Notes: generated by a model from the letters alone, not told the origin. Numbered from the stretch's first letter, positions 42,183 through 51,526 are shown. The stretch: DNA of 64,000 bases from Bacteroidota bacterium (GCA_020161355.1 JAIUOF010000006.1:62001-126000), one strand, 5' to 3'. Program-made: numbers and translations.

Positions 42183-43328
42183 ATGTCAAAAATCAAAGTA
42201 GGCGTAGTAGGGACAGGTTTTATCGGACCGGCACACATAGAAGCTCTCAGAAGACTTCCAAATATTGAAGTGGTTGCACTTTGCGAAGTTAACATAGAAC
42301 TCGCCACCGCAAAAGCTGCTCAACTGGGCATTGAGAGACCTTGTACTTTCGATGAACTCCTGGCTATGTCTGATATCCAGTGTGTCCATATTTGCACGCC
42401 TAACTTCCTGCATTACTCTCAATCAAAAGCAGCCCTTATGGCAGGTAAACACGTGGTATGTGAAAAACCGCTTGCAAAAGATTTACATGAAGCAGAAGAG
42501 TTAGTGGCGTTGGCTGCAAAAACGGGACTGGTTAATGCCGTTCATTTCAACCTGAGATATTATCCTTTGGTGCGTCAGATGAAAATGATGCGTGAAAAAG
42601 GTGAGCTGGGTGATATTTATTCAGTGATTGGTTCCTATTTACAAGACTGGCTTTTTTATGCGACAGACTACAACTGGCGTTTAGAACCTGACAAATCTGG
42701 TGATTCAAGGGCAATTGCAGATATTGGCTCCCACCTAATGGATTTGATTGAATATGTTACAGGTTTGAAAACGGTGGAAGTTATGGCTGATTTTAATACC
42801 GTTCACAAAAACCGGAAAAAACCTTTAAAACCTGTTGAGACTTATTCAGGCAAAATGCTTCAACCCGAAGACTATGCTGATGTACATATAAACACAGAAG
42901 ATCACGCCAATGTGCTGCTTCGTTTTGATAATGGGAACAGAGGCTCAATTACAGTTTCACAAGTTTCGGCAGGTAGAAAAAATCAATTAAAAGTTGAGAT
43001 TTCTGGTTCTGTGAAGACACTGGCCTGGAATTCTGAAGCTCCTAATGAAATCTGGATTGGCTCAAGAGATGGAGCTAACTCATTGTTGATGAGAGACCCG
43101 TCGCTCGTACATGAGGAAGTAAGATCATTAATTACTTATCCTGGAGGACATAATGAAGGTTTTGGCGATACTTCAAAGCAACTTTTCAAAGAAGTATATG
43201 AAGCTGTAGCTGCCAACAAGATGCCGGAAAAACCTAAGTTCCCAACCTTTGCCGATGGCTATCGTGAGCTATTGATTTGTGAAAGAATCCTCGAAAGTAG
43301 CCGTAGTGATAAGTGGGTAAAAGTGTAG
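42183..43328 (+). CDS. Gfo/Idh/MocA family oxidoreductase (381 aa)
   Basis: A second, only distantly similar family member. It has the Rossmann start VGVVGTGFIGPAHIEALRRL, the canonical CEKPLAKDLHEAEEL motif and the catalytic region AIADIGSHLMDLIEYVTG. No signal peptide. It follows the first oxidoreductase at 47 bases and ends before repeat array B. Two non-identical Gfo/Idh enzymes with an isomerase and a transporter are a recurrent catabolic set in Bacteroidota; sequential oxidation/reduction of a sugar or a 3-keto-sugar is the likely theme. Confidence 0.92.
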   Translation: MSKIKVGVVGTGFIGPAHIEALRRLPNIEVVALCEVNIELATAKAAQLGIERPCTFDELLAMSDIQCVHICTPNFLHYSQSKAALMAGKHVVCEKPLAKDLHEAEELVALAAKTGLVNAVHFNLRYYPLVRQMKMMREKGELGDIYSVIGSYLQDWLFYATDYNWRLEPDKSGDSRAIADIGSHLMDLIEYVTGLKTVEVMADFNTVHKNRKKPLKPVETYSGKMLQPEDYADVHINTEDHANVLLRFDNGNRGSITVSQVSAGRKNQLKVEISGSVKTLAWNSEAPNEIWIGSRDGANSLLMRDPSLVHEEVRSLITYPGGHNEGFGDTSKQLFKEVYEAVAANKMPEKPKFPTFADGYRELLICERILESSRSDKWVKV

Positions 43329-43334
43329 GAATTA

Positions 43335-43390
43335 ATTTGATTGACGATTGATTCGATTTACGATTAATACGATTTACGATTGATTCGATT
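43335..43390. repeat. ATTCGATTTACGATT-type low-complexity repeat
   Basis: Reverse complement of the repeat at 26975-27070 (GATTCGATTTACGATTAA against GAATCGATTTACGATTAA). It flanks array B on its left, as the other flanks array A on its right. Confidence 0.7.
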
Positions 43391-43437
43391 GAAAATTATG
43401 GTATATTCTTAATTAATAGAAATAACTTTTTTAAATA

Positions 43438-43965
43438 ACCCCGGGGGGTGAAAAATTTATAGCACAGGGTTTCAACCTAGTGGAAAAAAGAGAATGTATT
43501 TTTTTTACATGCATTTTTGGACCGAAGCAAACCAAAAATCATGACAAAACAGATTAATAATCGAAAGAAAACCCCGGAGGGGTGTAATATTTAGAGCACC
43601 GGGTTTCAACCATTGGATTAAAAAAAGTGAGTGCATTTTTGGGCATGCATTTTTGGACCGAAGCAAACCAAAAATCATGACAAAACAGATTAATAATTGA
43701 AAGAAAACCCCGGAGGGGTGTAATATTTAGAGCACCGGGTTTCAACCCGGTGGATTAAAAAAAGAGAATGTATTTCTTTTGGCATGCATTTTTGGAGCGA
43801 AGCAAACCAAAAATCATGACAAAACAGATTAATAATTGAAAGAAAACCCCGGAGGGGTGCAATATTTAGAGCACCGGGTTTCAACCCGGTGGATTAAAAA
43901 AAAGAGAATGTATTTTTTTTGGCATGCATTTTTGGAGCGAAGCAAACCAAAAATCATGACAAAAA
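43438..43965. repeat. four-unit interspersed repeat array (array B)
   Basis: Four units beginning ACCCCGGAGGGGTG at 43438 (degenerate), 43571, 43707 and 43846, period 133-139. Each holds two palindromes (CCCCGGAGGGG and CACCGGGTTTCAACCCGGTG), a GCATGCATTTTTGGA block and AGCAAACCAAAAATCATGAC. The last block is the reverse complement of the landmark in array A. The degree of match rises from unit 1 to unit 4. Confidence 0.9.
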
Positions 43966-44068
43966 AATCGACCCAAAGGTTAATCAAAATATTAATTTAT
44001 TGATATTTAAATAAGAATAATTTTTAAAACGCTGAAAGCCAAAAGCTGAAGCTAAATGCTAAAATAAA

Positions 44069-45121
44069 ATGAAAACAATAAAAGGACCCGGAATATTTCT
44101 CGCTCAGTTTATGGGTGATGAAGCTCCGTTTAATTCTTTGGATACCATCGCCGACTACATGGCCGGAAAAGGCTATAAAGGCATCCAACTCCCGGCCTGG
44201 GATGGAAGAGTAATTGATTTGAAAACTGCCGCTGAGTCTCAAACTTATTGCGATGAGCTCAAAGGAAAACTCGCTGCAAAAGGACTGGAAATCACTGAGC
44301 TTTCTACGCACCTTCAGGGGCAACTGGTGGCCTCACATCCAACCTACAATACCATGTACGATGCCTTTGCTCCGGCAGAAGTTCATGGAAATGAACCAGC
44401 CCGCAGAGAGTGGGCGATTCAGCAACTGAAATACGCTGCTAAAGCCTCAAAAAATCTGGGATTGACCTCGCATGTAGGTTTCTCAGGAGCTTTAGCATGG
44501 CCTTTTTTATATCCCTGGCCACAAAGACCTGCCGGATTGATTGACACAGCATTTACAGAACTGGCAAAAAGATGGAAGCCTATTCTGGATGTGTATGATG
44601 AAAACGGTGTAGATTATTGCTATGAATTGCACCCGGGAGAAGACCTCTTTGATGGAACGACTTTCGAAATGTTTGTGGATAAACTTGGTGGTCACAAAAG
44701 AGCTTGTATCAATTATGACCCAAGTCACTTCGTATTGCAAGGCCTTGATTATGTTCAGTTTATTGACTTTTACCATGAGCGTATCAGAGCTTTCCATGTG
44801 AAAGATGCAGAATTTAATCCTACCGGTAAACAAGGTGTTTACAGTGGTTATGCCGGATGGGCTGACCGTGCAGGCAGATTCCGTTCGCTGGGTGATGGTC
44901 AGGTCGATTTCTCTGCGATTTTTTCTAAAATGTCACAGTACGATTACGATGGATGGGCGGTATTGGAATGGGAATGCTGTATCAAATCCAGCGAACAAGG
45001 TGCCACTGAAGGTGCTCCATTTATCGAGAGCCACATCATTGAAGTAGCTACCCGAGCTTTTGATGACTTTGCAGCCACCGGAGCTGACGAAGCTGTAAAT
45101 AAAAGGGTTTTAGGGATCTGA
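44069..45121 (+). CDS. sugar phosphate isomerase/epimerase family protein (cytoplasmic)
   Basis: 350 residues, a xylose-isomerase-like TIM barrel without a signal peptide. Expected metal ligands: Glu in CYELHPGEDLFDG, Asp/His in CINYDPSHFVLQGLDY, His in IRAFHVKDAEF and Glu in AVLEWECCIKS. It is longer than the secreted relative at 5.4 kb, with an extra YSGYAGWADRAGRFRSLGDGQVDF loop before the last ligand, as in the subgroup that travels with Gfo/Idh oxidoreductases. It is separated from them by repeat array B but has the same orientation. The reaction is unknown; isomerisation of a sugar or keto-sugar is likely. A strong terminator follows. Confidence 0.88.
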   Translation: MKTIKGPGIFLAQFMGDEAPFNSLDTIADYMAGKGYKGIQLPAWDGRVIDLKTAAESQTYCDELKGKLAAKGLEITELSTHLQGQLVASHPTYNTMYDAFAPAEVHGNEPARREWAIQQLKYAAKASKNLGLTSHVGFSGALAWPFLYPWPQRPAGLIDTAFTELAKRWKPILDVYDENGVDYCYELHPGEDLFDGTTFEMFVDKLGGHKRACINYDPSHFVLQGLDYVQFIDFYHERIRAFHVKDAEFNPTGKQGVYSGYAGWADRAGRFRSLGDGQVDFSAIFSKMSQYDYDGWAVLEWECCIKSSEQGATEGAPFIESHIIEVATRAFDDFAATGADEAVNKRVLGI

Positions 45122-45143
45122 TTTTGAAGTTATTATAAATTGC

Positions 45144-45172
45144 AAAGACCCGTGAAAACGGGTCTTTTTTTG
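45144..45172 (+). terminator. intrinsic terminator after the isomerase gene
   Basis: AAGACCCG / CGGGTCTT stem with a 6-base loop followed by a run of T; it lies between the isomerase (plus) and the convergent FG-GAP gene (minus) and may serve both. Confidence 0.88.
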
Positions 45173-45192
45173 TTAAAATATCTTATTTGAAA

Positions 45193-46878
45193 CTATCTTT
45201 TCCATTTTATAAAAAACAAAAACCCAGATAATGCAATTACTCCTACTCCAATAATCCAAAATTTCGAAAAGGAATTTGGAAGTTTCTGATTTACTTTATA
45301 TATTTTGTTTACTTCTACCCCTTTAATCTCTTGTTCATCTCCGTTGGCCCAGAATACTTTAATTTTATCAATTTTTGTAGCGTTTCCTAATCCAAAGTGT
45401 AGAATCGGTGAGCTTTGGCTCAAGTGACTAGTGCTGCCTCCATCCACTTCTCGTATAAAAATTTTCCCGCCGGATTCAATTTCTACGCTGCAACCAATAC
45501 CGGCTATTTCATTATTTTTCCCAACAAGCTTTAGTTGTATCCAGTTATTTTTCGGAAAATCATTCCTGAAAATCTTAGTGAACGACTGAGCAGGAAAATC
45601 CAAAACGGGATTTTGGCTGACAGATAAGACATCTAAATCTCCATCCCGATCCAAATCAAAAAGTATTGAGCCCCGCCCTATCCCGTAATCATTGATTCCA
45701 AACTGTCTGGCTTTATCTATAAATTTTCCATTGCCTTGATTTTCATAATAAAAATTGGCCATAGGTACGCAGTTAGGGTTGAGGTCGCCATTGTTTACAA
45801 ACAAATCGAGGTCACCATCATTGTCAAAATCTGCAAAATTTGCCCCCCATGAAATGGCCAGAAAATTAAGACCTGCAGATTGAGTAGTATTTAAAAATGG
45901 CTTTCCCGGCCCCTGGTTTTTCAGCAAATAATTAAACCTGATGTTGGTAAAATAATAGTCCAAAAGCCCGTCTCCATCATAATCTCCCACTGCTGTAGCC
46001 ATTGAATTTATTTTGAGGTCCATTTCTTTTTCTACCGAAATGTCCCTGAACTGTTTCCTGGGATATAGATTTTCATACAGAATATTCGGGGTTCTTTTAT
46101 AACCAAAATCATGATTGACAATCAAATCCTGATCTCCATCTTTATCAAAGTCGCTGAAAACACCCCCAAAACCAAACCCTTTGTGAGTGAGTCCATACTC
46201 TTTATATTCATTTTTGAAAAACTTCCCTTCATGATTTATAAGCAGATAACTCTCTGAGATTTGGTTTGCTCCTACCACCGTAGCATCTGTAATGGTATTG
46301 AGTGGTCCATCGTATTGATTAAAGTAATTTCCTACATAAATATCCGGGTAGCCATCGGCATTGACATCTCCAAAACTGGCTCCGGTACTGAATGAATTGA
46401 GCGGTTTGAGGCCATATTGATCTGTGACATCTGAAAAAGTGCCATTTTTGTTATTCAGAAAAAGCAGGTTTTCGGCTCTGGGAATCACTTGCCTTTTCCC
46501 TCGGGTCGAAATGGTGGTAATGAACAAATCCCGGTAACCATCTTTATTTACATCAGCCGAAACTACTCCCTGAGTGATATAACCTTTGGTTTTGGTAAGT
46601 CCAGATTTTTCAAAAACATCAGAAAATGTGCCGTTTCTGTTATTTCGGTAAAGTTTATCATTTTCGGTTCCTGTGGTGAGATAAACATCCTCGTAACCAT
46701 CATTGTCAAAATCAATTACACAGGCACCTCCACCCAAAAATCCCTCAAAAACTTTGAATTGATGATCAATTCCTGAATTTTTTGTAATGTCAGTAAATTG
46801 ACCAAATGAACTAATATTTAACAATAATAAAGTCCACCAAAACTGTATCAGCCTTTTTATCTTTATTTTTTTCTCCAT
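45193..46878 (-). CDS. FG-GAP/VCBS repeat protein with ASPIC/UnbV domain and C-terminal membrane anchor (CRTAC1-like)
   Basis: 561 residues. A signal peptide (WWTLLLLNISSFGQ) precedes FG-GAP propeller repeats with calcium-binding loops (DFDNDGYEDVY, DVNKDGYRDLF, DVNADGYPDIY, DFDKDGDQDLI, DYDGDGLLDYY, DFDNDGDLDLF, DLDRDGDLDVL). The ASPIC/UnbV domain spans about 445-525 (EIAGIGCSVEIESGGKIFIREVD...). After it comes a transmembrane helix (FWIIGVGVIALSGFLFF) and a basic tail IKWKR, resembling a C-terminal anchor or sorting signal. It is the last gene of the SusCD-haloperoxidase cluster; its start overlaps the preceding gene by 16 bases. Its function is unknown. Confidence 0.88.
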   Translation of the reverse strand: MEKKIKIKRLIQFWWTLLLLNISSFGQFTDITKNSGIDHQFKVFEGFLGGGACVIDFDNDGYEDVYLTTGTENDKLYRNNRNGTFSDVFEKSGLTKTKGYITQGVVSADVNKDGYRDLFITTISTRGKRQVIPRAENLLFLNNKNGTFSDVTDQYGLKPLNSFSTGASFGDVNADGYPDIYVGNYFNQYDGPLNTITDATVVGANQISESYLLINHEGKFFKNEYKEYGLTHKGFGFGGVFSDFDKDGDQDLIVNHDFGYKRTPNILYENLYPRKQFRDISVEKEMDLKINSMATAVGDYDGDGLLDYYFTNIRFNYLLKNQGPGKPFLNTTQSAGLNFLAISWGANFADFDNDGDLDLFVNNGDLNPNCVPMANFYYENQGNGKFIDKARQFGINDYGIGRGSILFDLDRDGDLDVLSVSQNPVLDFPAQSFTKIFRNDFPKNNWIQLKLVGKNNEIAGIGCSVEIESGGKIFIREVDGGSTSHLSQSSPILHFGLGNATKIDKIKVFWANGDEQEIKGVEVNKIYKVNQKLPNSFSKFWIIGVGVIALSGFLFFIKWKR

Positions 46879-48191
46879 TTCAGCGACAAAACATTTTCAG
46901 CTATTTCTTTTCCTTTTATCAACCCGGCTTCATTATCCTGTGGGCAATGGATACCTCCATAAAACCTTGAGTTGGCTGTCTCATGGGCCAATTCCCAGAA
47001 ACTATTAAATTTTCTGGCTTTAAATTCAACATTCCGTAGGGCATCTTTTCTTCTTCCTGCATGCAGGCTATCAGTAAAGCTAAATTTCTCTCCAAATCCA
47101 TCGGTCAAAATTGTAGCTGCTGCTGCTGCTTGAATGGCATGGCCCGAAGGAAATGCAGGAAAAGGAGGGTCCGGCCAAAATGAGTTCCAGGTTGAATCAA
47201 TATGCTCTACGATAAAAGTATTGGGTCTTTCAGAAAAATATTTATACTTCCATTTCCAGCAGTTACGGAACGCATCAGCCAGGCTCATCCCTACTTTCGC
47301 ATAGGTTTCGGTACATTTCCAAAAACTGGCCCCGGATTTTCTTAGGCTCAAAGTTGCCAAATAATAAGAATGCCCCGGGGGTGTAGGGGTTTCGTCGGGG
47401 TCATCACCCCAATAAATGGCAGCCTCCTTTTCAGCCTGGGTCAAAGATTTTTCTTTTTTATAGACCTCCATAAATTGATTAAAATAATCTGAACCTTGCT
47501 GATCATTATATGCAATAAATTTGGGGTCTGTAAGCTCGTTATTTTTAGTCAGAAAAGTCCTGTTTTCTCCCCAATGCGGGTGTAGCGGGTAATGGCTAAA
47601 TGACTGACCGTAAAGAGGTGGCTTCCATCCACCTTTTCTTTGAGAGAATTTAAGTTTTTTATCAAAATTTTTAAGATAAGCCCTATGTCCACCATCTGAT
47701 TTTGACCATTCAAAAACTGCCAAAGCTATTTTTTTACCATAATTTTTTGAGGCCAAAACCTGTTTTTCTGTTAATTTCCCATTGGTAAGCACTTCATTTT
47801 CAATTAAGCTCCTTAAACTATCAATTCTGGCTTTATTGCGATCACTGGTCTGAATATAAATACTTTGAAGGATTACTGCCTGAGCCTCGTTGAGTGAAAT
47901 CAAAGGATTAACTCCAACAGTATCAGTCTTTTCAAGCAAAAAACCATTTAGCTGCCCACTCATGGATACCAAGGAGTCATTTAACCCTGCTACGGATTCA
48001 TACATTGTCAAACCAATATAGCCCAGGCTTCGGGAAGCAAAAGTGGGTGAATTGGCAGGAGTAGTCTTCAAAATATCAGTGGTCAAGTCTGCCCAGCGAT
48101 TTGGGATTTCATTTTTATTAAAATCATTTTTCTTTTTACAAGAAAAAGTGAACAAAATAAACAGGGGAAAAAATATGATTCTTTTATTCAT
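46863..48191 (-). CDS. vanadium-dependent haloperoxidase/PAP2-family lipoprotein
   Basis: 442 residues. The leader FPLFILFTFSCKKK is a lipobox (Cys18). The complete vanadate/phosphate site is present: K-x6-RP (K315, R322), PSGH (S349, G350, H351) and SR-x5-H (S408, R409, H415). The family includes vanadium haloperoxidases and related acid phosphatases that share this site; the helical N-terminal part (about 50-200) and the Trp-rich central region (WGDDPDETPTPPGHSYYL) are typical of the bacterial haloperoxidase-like group. Halide use is not shown by sequence. The gene overlaps the upstream 1105-residue VCBS gene by 8 bases and the next by 16 bases, so the three are probably translated together. 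Confidence 0.9.
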   Translation of the reverse strand: MNKRIIFFPLFILFTFSCKKKNDFNKNEIPNRWADLTTDILKTTPANSPTFASRSLGYIGLTMYESVAGLNDSLVSMSGQLNGFLLEKTDTVGVNPLISLNEAQAVILQSIYIQTSDRNKARIDSLRSLIENEVLTNGKLTEKQVLASKNYGKKIALAVFEWSKSDGGHRAYLKNFDKKLKFSQRKGGWKPPLYGQSFSHYPLHPHWGENRTFLTKNNELTDPKFIAYNDQQGSDYFNQFMEVYKKEKSLTQAEKEAAIYWGDDPDETPTPPGHSYYLATLSLRKSGASFWKCTETYAKVGMSLADAFRNCWKWKYKYFSERPNTFIVEHIDSTWNSFWPDPPFPAFPSGHAIQAAAAATILTDGFGEKFSFTDSLHAGRRKDALRNVEFKARKFNSFWELAHETANSRFYGGIHCPQDNEAGLIKGKEIAENVLSLKWRKK

Positions 48192-51100
48192 AATGATAGA
48201 CCTGAACCGGCTTTTGCAATATCCCTAAATAAATATCATTATTGACGACACATGCACTTCGAACATCACCTTTTACACTTAAGCCCGAAATAGACTGGGG
48301 CACATATTGAAATGTACCCTTTCCCTTACCTTTTAGCAAAACGCCATAACTTGCATCAATCTGTCCAAACCTCAACTTGGTTTTTGTCAAGTTCCCAAAA
48401 AGCAATAAATCTGAAATGCCGTCTTTATCAAAATCTTTTGAAAGTATCTCAAAAACAGGGGCATTTTGAACCTCAAAAGGTAAAGGAGCCTCTTTGAATT
48501 TACCGTTTCTTTGACCAAAAAACATCATGGTTTGGGTGGTATTAATGTCCATTTTATCTGAACCGGAAAGTTTTCCGAGCAATGTTTCTGTAGTCAGATC
48601 GGAATAGCTGTCAAAATTAGTAAACTCCGCTCTGAACTTAGGTAATTGATAGATAAACTCATCACGGGTCACATAGGGATATTTCTGACCTTTGATATAT
48701 GAAGATAGAATGGGATCAATCTGTCCATTTTTATCAAAATCACCATAAAATAACTCAATAGGTTGTGAATCAGATGCTTTTAATTGAAAATTCAGACCAA
48801 TATTCCCTGCAATGAGGTCTGGTATTTTATCGTTATTGACGTCACCAACCCATAATTTGTTCCAAAAACCTTTATATTGTTTTTCAAAAAAGTCATCAGT
48901 TCTTTCTTCCAGTTTTCCGCCATTGATTTTAAATATTCTGACAGGCATAAACTCCCCAGCAACTATTAACTCCTGACTTTTATCCAGATCCAAATCGGCC
49001 CAAATGGCATCACTGACCATCCCGAGGTTTTTATTGCTTCCCAAATACTGTTCGGTTTTATCTACAAATTTTCCATTTTTATTATTTATCCAAATACCGC
49101 TTTGAGGTAAGAGAGGATATCTACCCGGAATGACCCTACCACCTATAAAAATGTCGGTCAAGCCATCTCTGTTAATATCTGCAAGTGCCACCGCCGATTT
49201 TGAAGTAAGTAATAATGGCAAAGTATTCACTTTTTCAAATTTCCCATCTCCTTTATTCAGGTATAGCCTGTCGGCTAATTCTTTACCATTTTCCTGAAAA
49301 TCATGGTATCCACCTGAGGCAATGAATATATCTTGCAGGCCGTCGTTATCAGCATCAAAAATAGTCAGGGCTCCATCATGACAAGCCTTGTCAGATTCGA
49401 AAGCAGTGATAGCCTTTTTTGTAAAACTTCCTCCTTTATTTTGCAGAAATAAAGAAGTTGAATTTCCTCTGCTCCCTCCAATAACAAGGTCATCAAGACC
49501 GTCATTATTAAGGTCTCCTTTGGCTATTTCCGGGCCATTGTACGATAGTTGATGCGTGAGAAGTAGTTGTCGCTCAAAATCGTTTGTCTCAGGCGAAATG
49601 TCGGTAAAATCAATAGCATTATTTTTTTTAGAAAATACAGTATTTACCTTTTCCCTTTGAAAAGAAAATTTCGAATTTGCTTCGGTTTCTTTTAAAACCA
49701 AAGTTTGATTGGGTTTAATATTTTTCAAAACCTGTGCCTTCCCTCCCGGCCAAACCACCCTAACAGAATCAATATTTGATTTTTTTGAAATCCCCAAATT
49801 GATTTTAGGATCAATATTGGACTGGTAACCTCTGGAAATAAAATTCTCAAAATATTGAGTTAAACCTTCGGAATAAACCCAAATCTTTGCTCCTAACCCC
49901 AAGCTATTTCCTTTTTCTCCTTTAAGATTAATCTTCAAAAAGTTGTTTTTTGCCTGCTCATCGTTTTGATTTTTATATATAAAAGCCGGCTTATTGATAT
50001 TATTGGAAACCAGATCAAGGTCGCCGTCATTATCCAGGTCCACCCATACACTTCCATTGGAATTTGAGGGCTCTGTCAATCCCCAATTTTCAGAATATTT
50101 CTCAAATTTCTGACCATCAAAGTTTTTAAAAACATAGTTGATGACATTGGAAGAAGGCATTTGTTTTATTATTTCCAAAACGTCTTCTCTTTGCAGCCGG
50201 CCTTTTTGTTTTACATAGTTTTCCATGTATTTGATAAAATCGAGATTGGTATAATCCCGAAAATATCCGTTAGAAATAAATAAGTCTTTCCATCCATCAT
50301 TGTCAAAATCGGCTAAAAGAGGCGACCAGCTCCAGTCAGTATTTGAAATTCCTAGCTGTTGGCCAATTTCCGAAAAAGTACCATTGCCATTGTTGCGGTG
50401 CATCATATTACGCATATATTGGTAATAAAATCCGCTTTTTACGTTGAGGTCAAACTTTGCGAAATTATCAGGAGCCATTAAAAGCTTCTGACGCTTGTTA
50501 TCCTCAGGAAGCATATCTAATGTAAAAATATCGACCAAGCCATCATTATTATAGTCGGCGACATCGTTACCCATAGAAAATTGGCTGGTATGGCCAATCT
50601 GCTCACTGAGTTTGTTGGAAAAAGTTCCGTTTTTATTGTTTATATAAAGATAATCGGGTACTGAATAATCATTGGAAACATAGAAATCCGGCCAACCGTC
50701 CTGATTAAAATCAGAAATACCGAGACCTAGTCCATAGCTTAATTCAGACCCATTTATGCCACATGAAGTGGTCTGATCTGCATATTTTCCATTGTTATTT
50801 TTATAGTATCGTAATCCCATTTCGGGATTATCCCTTGACAATAAAGCCTTTGTACCTTCAACATTAAGAAGGGGCAAATTTTTTGGGTTATGATTGAGTA
50901 AAAGCATATCGAGGTCGGAATCGAGGTCAGCATCAAAAAAATATGCCTGAGTAGAATATCCTATGTGGTTTAGCCCAAATTCCGCGGCCATTTCTTTAAA
51001 CTGTGGGACACCTTGAGGGTCATTCCCTTGATTTACAAAAAGTTGATTAGTCCGTTTTTCAAGTGGTAAAGTTCCGCTATAACATAAATAAATATCCAAT

Positions 51101-51501
51101 AATCCATCGGCATTTATATCTACTGTTGTAACTCCTGTTTTCCACGGACCGGGTCTTCCTTCCAGGCCGCTTTCTTTGGTCCAGTCTTCAAATTTAAGTT
51201 TACCTTTGTTGAGATAAAATTTGTTGGGGCCCATATTTGAGGTAAAATACAAATCTGTATTTCCATCGTTATTAAAATCGCCGGTGGCTATCCCTCCCCC
51301 ATTATAAAAATATTCATACACCAAAATATTGGTATTAAGCCCTTCATCGAGAATATTTTGAAAGTCAATCCCGGTTTGTTCGGCACTTAAAAGCTTGAAT
51401 AAGGCAGGACCTGTGAATTTCGAATCTTTGCTAATATTATTTTTACAAGCTAACAAAGCATTTCCGATTACCAACAGGAGCAAAAATCTGCAATATTTCA
51501 T
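48184..51501 (-). CDS. large VCBS/FG-GAP repeat lipoprotein with central ASPIC/UnbV domain
   Basis: 1105 residues. The leader LLLVIGNALLACKNN is a lipobox (Cys19). The first set of FG-GAP repeats (about 60-510: GDFNNDGNTDLYFTS, DINADGLLDIYL, DFNQDGWPDFYVS, DYNNDGLVDIFTL, DFDNDGWKDLFIS, DLDNDGDLDLVS) is followed by an ASPIC/UnbV domain (about 520-600: NSLGLGAKIWVYSEGLTQYF). A second propeller (about 640-1080: DLNNDGLDDLVIGGSRG, DADNDGLQDIFIASGG, DINRDGLTDIFIGGR, DVNNDKIPDLIAGNIG, DFDKDGISDLLLFG) completes it. All have Ca-binding loops. It is probably surface-exposed through its lipid anchor. It follows SusD after a terminator and overlaps the haloperoxidase gene. Ligand unknown. Confidence 0.9.
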   Translation of the reverse strand: MKYCRFLLLLVIGNALLACKNNISKDSKFTGPALFKLLSAEQTGIDFQNILDEGLNTNILVYEYFYNGGGIATGDFNNDGNTDLYFTSNMGPNKFYLNKGKLKFEDWTKESGLEGRPGPWKTGVTTVDINADGLLDIYLCYSGTLPLEKRTNQLFVNQGNDPQGVPQFKEMAAEFGLNHIGYSTQAYFFDADLDSDLDMLLLNHNPKNLPLLNVEGTKALLSRDNPEMGLRYYKNNNGKYADQTTSCGINGSELSYGLGLGISDFNQDGWPDFYVSNDYSVPDYLYINNKNGTFSNKLSEQIGHTSQFSMGNDVADYNNDGLVDIFTLDMLPEDNKRQKLLMAPDNFAKFDLNVKSGFYYQYMRNMMHRNNGNGTFSEIGQQLGISNTDWSWSPLLADFDNDGWKDLFISNGYFRDYTNLDFIKYMENYVKQKGRLQREDVLEIIKQMPSSNVINYVFKNFDGQKFEKYSENWGLTEPSNSNGSVWVDLDNDGDLDLVSNNINKPAFIYKNQNDEQAKNNFLKINLKGEKGNSLGLGAKIWVYSEGLTQYFENFISRGYQSNIDPKINLGISKKSNIDSVRVVWPGGKAQVLKNIKPNQTLVLKETEANSKFSFQREKVNTVFSKKNNAIDFTDISPETNDFERQLLLTHQLSYNGPEIAKGDLNNDGLDDLVIGGSRGNSTSLFLQNKGGSFTKKAITAFESDKACHDGALTIFDADNDGLQDIFIASGGYHDFQENGKELADRLYLNKGDGKFEKVNTLPLLLTSKSAVALADINRDGLTDIFIGGRVIPGRYPLLPQSGIWINNKNGKFVDKTEQYLGSNKNLGMVSDAIWADLDLDKSQELIVAGEFMPVRIFKINGGKLEERTDDFFEKQYKGFWNKLWVGDVNNDKIPDLIAGNIGLNFQLKASDSQPIELFYGDFDKNGQIDPILSSYIKGQKYPYVTRDEFIYQLPKFRAEFTNFDSYSDLTTETLLGKLSGSDKMDINTTQTMMFFGQRNGKFKEAPLPFEVQNAPVFEILSKDFDKDGISDLLLFGNLTKTKLRFGQIDASYGVLLKGKGKGTFQYVPQSISGLSVKGDVRSACVVNNDIYLGILQKPVQVYHYE

Positions 51502-51526
51502 AATAAAGGATTAAGGGCAATAATGA

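Larger units (their letters stand above)
43329..44068. other. gene-free stretch filled by composite repeat B
   Basis: 740 bases between the second oxidoreductase and the isomerase. 43335-43390 is an ATTCGATTTACGATT-type repeat; 43438-43965 is a four-unit array; the remaining 100 bases before the isomerase are AT-rich. Open frames inside the array arise from the repeat and are not genes. Confidence 0.8.

Noticed and set aside
43554..43884. Two minus-strand reading frames of about 63 residues in array B
   Set aside because: They are the same frame in successive repeat units and arise from the palindrome-rich unit; no start signal or conservation supports coding.
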